A stretch of 64,000 bases of DNA from a virus. Location: positions 1 to 64,000 of IMG/VR virus record IMGVR_UViG_3300035691_000004, one strand, 5' to 3'. Each line of letters begins with the position of its first letter. Position 1 is the stretch's first letter. The position numbers were made by a program, and so were the translations under genes. Below, one piece after another: positions 57,150-64,000 of this stretch. The notes below the pieces were generated by a model that searched no databases, had not been told where the DNA came from, and saw only the letters and a program-made list of their open reading frames with translations.

Positions 57150-57913
57150 TGGCGATCGACGCAACCTTCACGGTCAATGGGAACGCGGTGAGCGGAGCGA
57201 TGGCCGTTGCCGCTGGCTCCGCCGTCACGCTGGCCGTCTCGAATACGAGTGGGATCAATCTCGTGTCCTGGTCGGTGGTCGGCACCGATCGTGCTTCGCA
57301 CGCTAGCCCGACGATCACCGCCTCCGGCTCGCCGCCGGGTGCGAGCGCTTCGTTTACGATGCCCGCGGACGCCGGCGATGGCCTCGGGCAGGGCTACATC
57401 ATTCAGGCGATAGCTACCGACGGCGGAAGCCCTGCTCAGACTTCGACGTTCAGCGCCGTGATCGGTGTGGCAAGCGCGAACGGGATCGTTCCTATCGCGG
57501 CCGACGAAGAAAGCGAGCGCGGCACCCATGGTTGGATTGAGGCCATAAATAGCCTGATGAGCGGCGCCGAGCCGCGCGTCAGCGGCATCGCAACAACGAC
57601 GGACGCTACTACCACTACCGTGCATAGCGTCTCGTTCACGTTGGGCAAGATCTATCGGATGAACATCCGCTGGGTCGGCCGTCGCACGGATGGTTTGCAA
57701 GTGGCGGCGCGCGAGTCCCAGGTATGGGTGGACAATCTCTCTGGCACGCCGGCTCAGCTCGGCGCGACCGTCGACCTGCTAGCTAGCGCAAAGACGGACG
57801 CGACCTGGGGAGCCATGGATTTCGTGATAGGTCCGACAATGGCGATTCGCATCGCCGGCAAAGCCTCGACGAACATCAACTGGTACGTGTCCTATAGCCT
57901 GCAGACGTATTGA
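57149..57913 (+). CDS. Tail fibre/appendage protein, Ig-like
   Basis: 254 residues. The N-terminal domain (DATFTVNGNAVSGAMAVAAG) is Ig-like, the C-terminal domain beta-rich (YRMNIRWVGRRTDGLQ). Start codon overlaps the previous stop. Confidence 0.55.
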   Translation: MAIDATFTVNGNAVSGAMAVAAGSAVTLAVSNTSGINLVSWSVVGTDRASHASPTITASGSPPGASASFTMPADAGDGLGQGYIIQAIATDGGSPAQTSTFSAVIGVASANGIVPIAADEESERGTHGWIEAINSLMSGAEPRVSGIATTTDATTTTVHSVSFTLGKIYRMNIRWVGRRTDGLQVAARESQVWVDNLSGTPAQLGATVDLLASAKTDATWGAMDFVIGPTMAIRIAGKASTNINWYVSYSLQTY

Positions 57914-58027
57914 GCGCGCCACGCGTGCTCAACCGCTCGTTCTTGGTGCCCGTCAAACGACTCTAGCCCCGCTCGGCCCACGCTCGGGCCATCTCCCCGC
58001 GCTCCCTGAGCGCCAAGGCACACCTCC
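57914..58027 (+). other. Short gap with no gene seen
   Basis: These 114 bases carry no convincing frame or terminator. They separate the fibre genes from the DUF551-like gene. Confidence 0.4.
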
Positions 58028-58228
58028 ATGCGCTGGATCCCCGTCACCGAGTCTCTGCCCGACACGCGCCGCGAGGTGTTCGTTCTCGACGACTCCAACG
58101 GTGAGATCGACGTCGCCCAATACCTCGGCCCCGACCTCGGCTGGACCCGCACAACCTCATGCTCGCACTGCGAGTCCGCTCTCTACCCGGTGACGCACTG
58201 GTGTGCTCCTCCCGAAAGACCTGAGTGA
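58028..58228 (+). CDS. DUF551-like small protein
   Basis: 66 residues. RWIPVTESLPDTRREVFVLD at the start and PVTHWCAPPERPE at the end are the signature of the phage-borne DUF551 family. Function unknown. Confidence 0.75.
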   Translation: MRWIPVTESLPDTRREVFVLDDSNGEIDVAQYLGPDLGWTRTTSCSHCESALYPVTHWCAPPERPE

Positions 58229-59355
58229 AGATGTATTCTCGTCGTGACGTCCTGCGTGCTCCGGTGGGGCTTGGCTTGGGGTTGGGGCTTGGCATCGGCT
58301 CGGGCGGTGGACCAAGCGGCCCGGCGGCATTCGTCTCCGGCTTTGGCGCGATCGGTGAATTCGCGATCGGACAATCCCCTATCGGCACCGCTGGTTCTCC
58401 AGTCGCCGCGCTCCGCCAGGCTGGAAACAACTGGTTCAACGACAACGTCACATTCTCGGCGCAGGGCACCAACCCCAACGACTTCGTAAGGCATGACGGC
58501 TTTTCCCGCGTCTCGTTCATAACCAGCGACACGAGCATCATCGTCGAGGCAGTTCCGAGTCACCCGAGCGACCAGGACAGCAACTCGATCGCGCTCTACG
58601 TCAACGGCGTCTTCAATCAGACGATCGCCTTCGACGGTACGGTGAACGTGCGCCAGCAGAAGACGATCACACTGCCTGCCGGCGCGAGCAAGACCATCGA
58701 GCTTTGGGAGGGGCCATCGGCGTTCGGAGCTTCGTTAACTGCGCTATCGTTCCTGGGGTCGGTCACGCCAAAGATCACGCCGACGCGGCGCCTCTCGATT
58801 TACGGCGACTCGATTTCGCAGGGCTACTACGGCATCCCCAGAAGCAACGGATGGGCGCCGCAGATGCGATTTGGCACACGCTTCGACGGTGTGCGCTGCG
58901 GCGGCGCGAGTGGGCAAAGCCTCAAGGCGGTGGGCACGACCGGTGGACAGCAAGATACTCTGGTCGCCGAGATCGTGTCGACGCTGGACGGCTCGGTCGA
59001 AAACGTCGTCGTCATCGCGCTAGGCACCAACGACTACCACTCGTCGCTCTGGTCGGCGGCATCGTTTGGCACGGCCTACGCCTCGACGCTAGACAAGCTG
59101 ATCGCGGCATGCTCCGCGCAGATATTCTGTCTCGGACAGTTCGTCTCGACCGAGACCGGCAACAACACATTCGGCGCGGGCAACGACCAGGCGGCGTACG
59201 ACTCGCAGATCTCCACGGCTGCGGGCGCACGATCGTCTCGCTGCACCTACATCAACGGCCAGCCAATGATGCTCGTCGGCGACCTGTTCGACAGCTTGCA
59301 CCCAGCGAACGCTGGGCACGCGAAAGCTAAGACGGCAATCGCGGCGATTGTTTGA
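58225..59355 (+). CDS. SGNH/GDSL hydrolase, tail-associated
   Basis: 376 residues from GTG 58225 (ATG 58231 is also possible). Catalytic blocks are in order: GDSISQGYYG, GGASGQS, GTNDYH and SLHPANAGH (Ser, Gly, Asn, Asp-His). A jelly-roll-like domain precedes it. It probably deacetylates or cleaves host surface sugars. The N terminus SRRDVLRAPVGLGLGLGLG resembles a twin-arginine signal, odd for a virion protein. Confidence 0.8.
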   Translation: MKMYSRRDVLRAPVGLGLGLGLGIGSGGGPSGPAAFVSGFGAIGEFAIGQSPIGTAGSPVAALRQAGNNWFNDNVTFSAQGTNPNDFVRHDGFSRVSFITSDTSIIVEAVPSHPSDQDSNSIALYVNGVFNQTIAFDGTVNVRQQKTITLPAGASKTIELWEGPSAFGASLTALSFLGSVTPKITPTRRLSIYGDSISQGYYGIPRSNGWAPQMRFGTRFDGVRCGGASGQSLKAVGTTGGQQDTLVAEIVSTLDGSVENVVVIALGTNDYHSSLWSAASFGTAYASTLDKLIAACSAQIFCLGQFVSTETGNNTFGAGNDQAAYDSQISTAAGARSSRCTYINGQPMMLVGDLFDSLHPANAGHAKAKTAIAAIV

Positions 59356-59362
59356 GGAAAAT

Positions 59363-60697
59363 ATGACGTTCAAATTCGCAGACCGCACCAAAGAGACCAC
59401 CACCACTACCGGCACCGGCGCGGTTTCGCTGCTTGGCGCGGCGTCGGGCTTTCAGACGTTCCAGGCGTCGCTCGCGGACCAGGACCGCTGCTACTACATG
59501 ATCCAGGGGCAGAGCAGCGCCGAGTGGGAGATGGGAGTTGGTCAGCTCAATACGGCTGGGCCCACACTGACTCGCGAGTTCGTCATTGCGTCGAGCAATG
59601 CGAATGCGCTGGTGAACTTCAGCGCGGGCACTAAGGACGTCGTGCTCACGCCCGATGCTCTCCACTACGGCACGCATTCCGCGTTCTTCGGTGACGGCTC
59701 AGATGGCAACCTGACCGCGTCTTCCGGCACCACCACGCTCACCGCGGATGCTTTCTACCGCAACGTGACGCTCACTGGCACGGCGTCGATCGACTGCAAC
59801 GGCTTCATGCTGTTCGTGTCGGAGTGTCTCGACCTATCGAACGCGCCGGCCGGAGCCATCATCTGCGGCACCGGCGGCGCGGGTGGCAATGGTGTCAACA
59901 ACGGCACCGCCGGGACTTCCGGTGCCAACAAGGTCGGGACCACGGTCGGTACGGCGGGCGTCGCGGGTGGCGCCGGCGGCACGAGTTCGACGACCGCCGG
60001 CGGGCAGGGCGGCGTTTCCGTGGCCGGCAATGTCGGGGGACTGGCGGGTAGCTCGGGGGCTGGTGGCTCCGGCGCCGGTGGAGCCGGAGGAGCGCTTCGC
60101 GCGACTGTAGCGCTGCAAGCGCGAAGCGTGCCAAAGGTATTCCTGATTCCGCTCGCGCAGGCGGCGACCATGATCTCGGGCGGCTGCTCGGGCGGCGGCG
60201 GCGGCGCGGGCGGCGGCACTGGCGCTGCAAACGGCGCGGGCGGCGGCGGCGGCGGCGCAGGCGGCAATGTCGGATTCATATCGGCCAGGTTCATTAAGCG
60301 CGGCGCGTCCACGGCCGCGAGCTGCATTCAGAATCGCGGCGGGGCTGGCGGCGGCGCGGCTACTACCGCGCAAAACAACTCGGGTGGTGGCGGCGGAGGA
60401 GCAGGCGGTGGTGGTGGCTGGATCTTCCTTGCTTACCAGGCGCTGCTCGGCACCACGGCCGCGAACGCGATCGATGCATCGGGCGGAGCAGGCGGCGCTG
60501 GTGGCAACGGCCAGGGCACGGGCATCGGCGGCAACGGTGGCGATGGCGGAGCTGGAGGGCGGATCTACAAGTGCGACCTCGGAAGGCCAGAAAATTCGAG
60601 CATGACGACGGGTTCAGCTGGCACGGCCGGCGGCGCGGCGTCTGGTGTCACCGGCGGCACGAGCGGCGCCGGGAATTCACTGCGCGTGAATCTCTAG
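59363..60697 (+). CDS. Glycine-rich tail adhesin
   Basis: 444 residues from ATG 59363. An N-terminal attachment domain (TFKFADRTKETTTTTGTGAV), a middle part, then about 250 residues in which clusters of GG, GGA and GGGGGAGG alternate with short beta strands. This recalls the polyglycine-II sandwich of gp38-type adhesins of T-even-like phages. Last structural gene, so a likely receptor-binding protein. Confidence 0.7.
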   Translation: MTFKFADRTKETTTTTGTGAVSLLGAASGFQTFQASLADQDRCYYMIQGQSSAEWEMGVGQLNTAGPTLTREFVIASSNANALVNFSAGTKDVVLTPDALHYGTHSAFFGDGSDGNLTASSGTTTLTADAFYRNVTLTGTASIDCNGFMLFVSECLDLSNAPAGAIICGTGGAGGNGVNNGTAGTSGANKVGTTVGTAGVAGGAGGTSSTTAGGQGGVSVAGNVGGLAGSSGAGGSGAGGAGGALRATVALQARSVPKVFLIPLAQAATMISGGCSGGGGGAGGGTGAANGAGGGGGGAGGNVGFISARFIKRGASTAASCIQNRGGAGGGAATTAQNNSGGGGGGAGGGGGWIFLAYQALLGTTAANAIDASGGAGGAGGNGQGTGIGGNGGDGGAGGRIYKCDLGRPENSSMTTGSAGTAGGAASGVTGGTSGAGNSLRVNL

Positions 60698-60834
60698 CAC
60701 TAGCCAGAACCCGCTCAGACCCTCGCAGCAGCGCATCACCAGCGCCAACGCCGTGCTCCCCTCCGCGGTTTGGGTCTTCGCTGGTGGTGCGCCGCTTTGA
60801 GCGCCTGAGCTTTTTCACTGAAGGAAAAACGACC
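60698..60834 (+). other. Gap before the lysis genes
   Basis: 137 bases without a convincing gene. The end of the gap has AAGGAAAAAC, the ribosome site of the first lysis gene. No clear terminator is seen after the adhesin gene. Confidence 0.4.
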
Positions 60835-61038
60835 ATGCAAAACCCCGTCATTCGCTTCCTCGAGACCGCTGCCGCCGCAGGGGCAGCGCTTGCGATTCAA
60901 GTTTTCGTTGCGCCAAAGCACCCGGTGGAAGCGGCTGGCCTTCTCACGGCCCTCGCTGGGCTGTGCACGCAATACGGCGTGAGCTTCATGCGCCCGGTGC
61001 AACCCGAGAAGCCAGCTGCAACCGAGGACGCCAAGTGA
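60835..61038 (+). CDS. Holin-like membrane protein
   Basis: 67 residues. One or two membrane segments (ETAAAAGAALAIQVFV; AAGLLTALAGLCTQYGVSF) and a charged tail (EKPAATEDAK). The first gene of a run of small membrane proteins ending in an endolysin. Confidence 0.6.
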   Translation: MQNPVIRFLETAAAAGAALAIQVFVAPKHPVEAAGLLTALAGLCTQYGVSFMRPVQPEKPAATEDAK

Positions 61039-61295
61039 CCGCCCGCGCGCTACTCGCCCTCGTGGCGCTGGCCATCTTCGTGGCGACGCTGAGCTGCTCC
61101 CCCGCTGCAAATCAAAAGCTCGTCTCCGAAGGCAAGGAGGTCGCCGAGTGCCTGACCTCGCCCGCGGTGCAATCCTGTCTCAAGGGCTTCGGCTGCTCCG
61201 GTCCCGAGAAGCAGTGCGCCGTTGCGAAAGCGGCCTACGAACTGAGCTGTCTCGAGTTGTGTAAGGCGCAACCGGTGGACGCGGGGACGGACTGA
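61035..61295 (+). CDS. Small lipoprotein, outer-membrane spanin candidate
   Basis: 86 residues from GTG 61035. Signal peptide ALLALVALAIFVATLSCS with a Cys after LS (lipobox), then a Cys-rich mature part (ten or so Cys). Its place inside the lysis run suggests an o-spanin, though real o-spanins are usually Pro-rich, not Cys-rich. Confidence 0.5.
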   Translation: MTARALLALVALAIFVATLSCSPAANQKLVSEGKEVAECLTSPAVQSCLKGFGCSGPEKQCAVAKAAYELSCLELCKAQPVDAGTD

Positions 61296-61297
61296 CG

Positions 61298-61429
61298 ATG
61301 CTCGCCCGCGCCCTTAGCCTCGCAGTTGGCGGGGTTGCTCTTGGGATTGCCGCTGCTGTCGTTGCTGGGGCTTACGTGTGCGGTGGAGCGGTGGCTCTGG
61401 TCGGGAGGGCGAGGGAGTGGACGGTGTGA
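61298..61429 (+). CDS. 43-residue membrane protein
   Basis: ATG 61298 to TGA 61429, which overlaps the next GTG. A single Gly/Ala/Val membrane segment (LAVGGVALGIAAAVVAGAYV) and a short basic end. Possible holin or antiholin. Confidence 0.5.
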   Translation: MLARALSLAVGGVALGIAAAVVAGAYVCGGAVALVGRAREWTV

Positions 61430-61671
61430 TCGGCCAGCTCGTCGCCACCTTCCTAGCCGGCGCCGCCAATGAGGGCGTTGCGGTGTTTTGGGTCCACTTT
61501 TCGGAGCGAGGGCGCCCTTTCGCTACGGGCTTTTGCGCGATGATTCAGGCTGCCGCTGTAGTCGTCGGCGTTGGCGAATCGGTGCATGACTGGCGGCTCG
61601 CTCCTGCGTTCGTGCTCGGATATGGCGTCGGCGCAGCGAGCGGTGTCCTGGCTAAGCGAGGCAGACGATGA
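61426..61671 (+). CDS. Membrane protein of the lysis run
   Basis: 81 residues from GTG 61426. Two or three membrane segments (LVATFLAGAANEGVAVFWVH; FCAMIQAAAVVVGVGES; PAFVLGYGVGAASGVL). Similar small multi-pass proteins recur in phage lysis blocks. Confidence 0.6.
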   Translation: MIGQLVATFLAGAANEGVAVFWVHFSERGRPFATGFCAMIQAAAVVVGVGESVHDWRLAPAFVLGYGVGAASGVLAKRGRR

Positions 61672-61907
61672 CCATGACATCCACCCTCCGTCGCCTCGTC
61701 CTCTGGCTCGACCGCTCTCCTCTCGCTGTACCAGCGGGGATAACGATCATGCTCGTTGGGGTGGTGGTGCCGGCGATTGTCGAGACGTTGCGGGGGAAAG
61801 AGGCCAGCGGCACCTCCGATGCTTCGGGTGAGGGTCGGCTCCCCACGCGAAGGGGCTGGGCGCCGCGGCCGAGCGTCTATCGGGATGTAGCGCCAAGGAG
61901 TTGCTAG
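61668..61907 (+). CDS. Single-pass membrane protein
   Basis: 79 residues (ATGA overlap). One membrane segment (PLAVPAGITIMLVGVVVPAI) near the N terminus and a polar, basic C terminus. Could be an inner-membrane spanin partner or holin; no coiled coil is seen. Confidence 0.5.
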   Translation: MTMTSTLRRLVLWLDRSPLAVPAGITIMLVGVVVPAIVETLRGKEASGTSDASGEGRLPTRRGWAPRPSVYRDVAPRSC

Positions 61908-61912
61908 GAAAA

Positions 61913-62692
61913 ATGCTCGCCACCTACACCTCCGACGCTCTGACCGTCCTCTCATTCGAGGAAGCGCGCGACGCTGTCCGCTGGGCGCTCAAGGCGCAGA
62001 CGGGCACGCTGCCCATGACCGACGTGCTCGCCTTGGCGTTGGCCAAGACAGCGCTCGAGACGGGCCGCTGGACGAAGATCCATCGCTACAACTTCGGCAA
62101 CGTGAAGGCCGGCGAGACCTACTCCGGGCAGTACACGTGTTTCGCCTGCGGTGAGAACCTCGCTGACGGCGAGCACTGGTTTGAGCCGGACGGCATGGAC
62201 CGCAATAAGCGGACCGGCGTTGTCACCGGCCAAGGAACGCTCGCGGTCCCACCCGGGCATCCGCAGACGCGCTTCCGCGCCTACGCGAACGAGTTCGACG
62301 GCGCCGGCGCCTACGTGTCTTTCGTCGCCGGCGGCCGCTACGCCCAGGCCTGGCTGCGCTTGCTCGCTGGTGATGCCGCGGGCTACGTCCACGCGCTCAA
62401 GCTCGCCGGCTACTTCACGGCACCCGAGGAGCCCTACCGCGCAGGCGTCGTTTCGCTGCAGCGTGAGTTCCTCGGCAAGCTCCGCGGCGAAACCCCGGAG
62501 CCGGCGGACGTCGACCACACTTCGGCCATGGCCTGCACGGCCGACGGATTGCGCCTATTCACGCTGGACCAGTGGCTCGCCACGCTCGAGCCCGATCTCG
62601 AATCCCCCGCCGAGAACCTGAACGAGCTCTCCCGAGAGGAAGCAGACACCGACCCGGCGCCACCGCCGAGTGAAGAGGAGCCCAACACGTGA
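61913..62692 (+). CDS. Glucosaminidase-type endolysin
   Basis: 259 residues from ATG 61913. LALAKTALETGRW (Glu about residue 48) and YNFGNVKAG are the active-site helix and beta motif of the FlgJ/glucosaminidase fold; VSFVAGGRYAQAWLRLLAGD and a Tyr-rich end complete it. A CFAC...insert and an acidic C terminus are extra. Cleaves peptidoglycan at lysis. Confidence 0.8.
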   Translation: MLATYTSDALTVLSFEEARDAVRWALKAQTGTLPMTDVLALALAKTALETGRWTKIHRYNFGNVKAGETYSGQYTCFACGENLADGEHWFEPDGMDRNKRTGVVTGQGTLAVPPGHPQTRFRAYANEFDGAGAYVSFVAGGRYAQAWLRLLAGDAAGYVHALKLAGYFTAPEEPYRAGVVSLQREFLGKLRGETPEPADVDHTSAMACTADGLRLFTLDQWLATLEPDLESPAENLNELSREEADTDPAPPPSEEEPNT

Positions 62693-63297
62693 CGGACTTT
62701 GCCGCTATCGAGCATGTAGCCCAAGCCACTGCAGACCGCGTGCGCACTGTTGCGCGCGAGGAATTCAAAGAGCTGCTCTCGGAAGTGGAGAGCCGGCTCG
62801 GTGGGAAAATCGACGAGCTCAAGTCGGCCGTCGGGGACCTTCGCAGCCAGGTCACGACCCTGCAGCTCCGGCACGGCCCGCGCGTGATCGCCGTCGGCCC
62901 GAACGACAAGCAAGCCCGAGTCCTGGTGGTCGACGACAACGTCCCGCTCCTGCACGCGTTCCGCGCGCAGCTCGAGAACTCAGGGCTCGAGGTCCTGAGC
63001 ACCGACACCGTCTCGGAAGCCGCCCGCTACCTTCAAGACGATCCGGCCGTCGAAGTTGCGATCGTGGACATCGCGATGCCCAAGAACGGCCACACGCTGC
63101 TCGAGCACGTGAGGCAAAACCACCCGGGCGTCGAAGTGATCATGACCAGTGGCATCGATCTCGACCCCGACCGCGCGCGCAGAGCCGGCGCCTTCGGGTT
63201 CCTACCGAAGCCGTTCGAGCTCACCCAGGCGGTCCTGATGATCGAGAAGGCAGCCGAGCACCGCCGCTTGAAGCTCGCCGCCGGCCTCCGAGGGTAG
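62689..63297 (+). CDS. Response-regulator receiver protein with N-terminal coiled coil
   Basis: 202 residues from GTG 62689 (GTGA overlap with the endolysin). Residues 1-65 form a coiled coil (FKELLSEVESRLGGKIDELK). Residues 77-195 form a complete receiver domain: acidic pair Asp82/Asp83 (VVDDN), phospho-acceptor Asp127 (IVDIAMP), Thr153 (MTSG) and Lys174 (LPKPF). There is no output domain. It should be phosphorylated by a host kinase and act by protein contact. Confidence 0.85.
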   Translation: MTDFAAIEHVAQATADRVRTVAREEFKELLSEVESRLGGKIDELKSAVGDLRSQVTTLQLRHGPRVIAVGPNDKQARVLVVDDNVPLLHAFRAQLENSGLEVLSTDTVSEAARYLQDDPAVEVAIVDIAMPKNGHTLLEHVRQNHPGVEVIMTSGIDLDPDRARRAGAFGFLPKPFELTQAVLMIEKAAEHRRLKLAAGLRG

Positions 63298-63299
63298 CC

Positions 63300-64000
63300 G
63301 TGGCCGAGGGGAAACCGCCCAGGCCGGACGGAGCCGGGCGCTTTGACCAGCCCTTCCGGAAACGCCCCGCCGCGCCCGTCAGGCTGCCCAGCGCTGAGGC
63401 TTTGCCGGAGCCGCCGCCAGTGCCGATGCGGGACCGGAAAGACACCGTAAAGGTCACGGTAGCGCCGCCCAGCGCTCTACCTGCGCCAACCTGGCGCGAA
63501 GAGGTGACGGGGCGCGGCATCCCCCACCCCCTGAGCGACCACCCACCCCGGAGCGTGAGCCCGCTGCCGTTCGAGCTCGACGAGAGCCCGAGCAAGGTCC
63601 ACTCGTCGCGTGAAGTCGCCAGGCTGAAAGCGGAAGTCCAAGACCAGAAGGACCGAGCCGACGCCGCCGAGCGGGCTCAGCTCGAGCTCCAGAAGCGCCG
63701 CGCACCCGTCGACAGCGAGCCGCCGCGCAAGCGTTCGCACGCGGTCCTCAAGGCGCTGGGGGTCATCTTGGGCGCCGTCCTGGTGACCGTCTCGGGTTAT
63801 TTTGGGATCGACCTGAAGACTCGGCTAGAGCCGAAGGTGGAGGCCACGAAGGCCGTTCAAGCAGCCGCGCAGGCAGACCTCGACAAAGCCGTGACGCGCG
63901 TCTCGCAGGTCGAGCAATACCTTCGGCTCAAGGCCGCGCGCGATGCCTGCCTCCGCCGCCAGGAGCGCGACGCCATCGCCCGCGGCACCGGATACGACCT
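63300..64000 (+). CDS. Membrane coiled-coil protein (3' end beyond window)
   Basis: GTG 63300 follows the receiver gene by 2 nt; the frame is open to base 64000 (233 codons). Order: Pro/Arg-rich soluble part (about 90 residues), coiled coil (REVARLKAEVQDQKDRADAA), basic stop (RKRSH), one membrane segment at about residues 148-170 (VLKALGVILGAVLVTVSGYF), then a second coiled coil. It could be a spanin-like or signalling partner of the receiver protein. Confidence 0.7.
   Translation, partial: MAEGKPPRPDGAGRFDQPFRKRPAAPVRLPSAEALPEPPPVPMRDRKDTVKVTVAPPSALPAPTWREEVTGRGIPHPLSDHPPRSVSPLPFELDESPSKVHSSREVARLKAEVQDQKDRADAAERAQLELQKRRAPVDSEPPRKRSHAVLKALGVILGAVLVTVSGYFGIDLKTRLEPKVEATKAVQAAAQADLDKAVTRVSQVEQYLRLKAARDACLRRQERDAIARGTGYD

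Noticed and set aside
59755-60327. Proline-rich minus-strand protein
   Set aside because: Antisense of the glycine-rich adhesin.
13245-64000. Prophage junction (attR) with host DNA to the right of the integrase
   Set aside because: Phage-type genes continue without a break and overlap int, so the site is attP and not a junction with chromosome.

Overview
The window is a stretch of about 64 kb from a temperate, contractile-tailed phage with a high-GC genome. Its parts are an immunity region, a tyrosine integrase, a replisome, a packaging and head block, and a tail with sheath, tape measure and Mu-type baseplate. I infer a myxobacterial (Polyangia-type) host for three reasons: the composition is GC rich; a cargo lipoprotein on the minus strand has the long Gly/Ser/Ala linkers common in those bacteria; and the attachment site lies inside the integrase coding sequence, as described for myxophage Mx8. 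Genes are tightly packed, and most junctions are ATGA, GTGA or TGATG overlaps. Both window ends cut through genes, so the phage is not complete here. || Layout. 1-9111 (minus): an early operon of about 20 small genes, many with Cys-pair zinc motifs, plus a RecE-like exonuclease, its conserved partner protein and an XRE regulator; a NUMOD4-type homing endonuclease gene is cut by the left edge. 9112-9965: the genetic switch, with a minus-strand repressor flanked by two promoters of matching design (TTGCGC, 17 bp spacer, TAT...) that carry the same operator core and fire away from it. 9966-13081 (plus): a Cro-like gene, small HTH and membrane proteins, a protein built around a 28-unit hexamer repeat, an HNH nuclease and a lysozyme-like gene behind two tiny membrane proteins. 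13078-14723: an Xis-like gene and the integrase, with attP (the 3' part of a tRNA-Leu) embedded in it. 14720-27701: accessory genes, two DNA methyltransferases, HNH endonucleases, RusA-like and PD-(D/E)XK nucleases, replication initiator, primase and helicase. 27795-31251: small genes and the terminase. 31248-37665: portal, scaffold, capsid and a GroES-like protein. 38485-60697: neck, sheath, tube, tape measure, baseplate, fibres and an SGNH hydrolase. 46750-48173 is a minus-strand cargo island. 60835-62692: lysis genes. 62689-64000: a response-regulator receiver protein and a membrane coiled-coil protein. || The most unusual feature is a set of intronless HNH genes sitting at the extreme 5' ends of other genes (near 17.7, 20.6, 37.7 and 42.6 kb). 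In the clearest case the first 20 or so codons of the target exist twice: a dead copy upstream, and a diverged working copy downstream that is encoded in another frame inside the 3' end of the HNH gene. Other points worth attention are the attP inside int, the paired promoters, the phage-borne receiver domain and the GroES-like gene next to the capsid genes.
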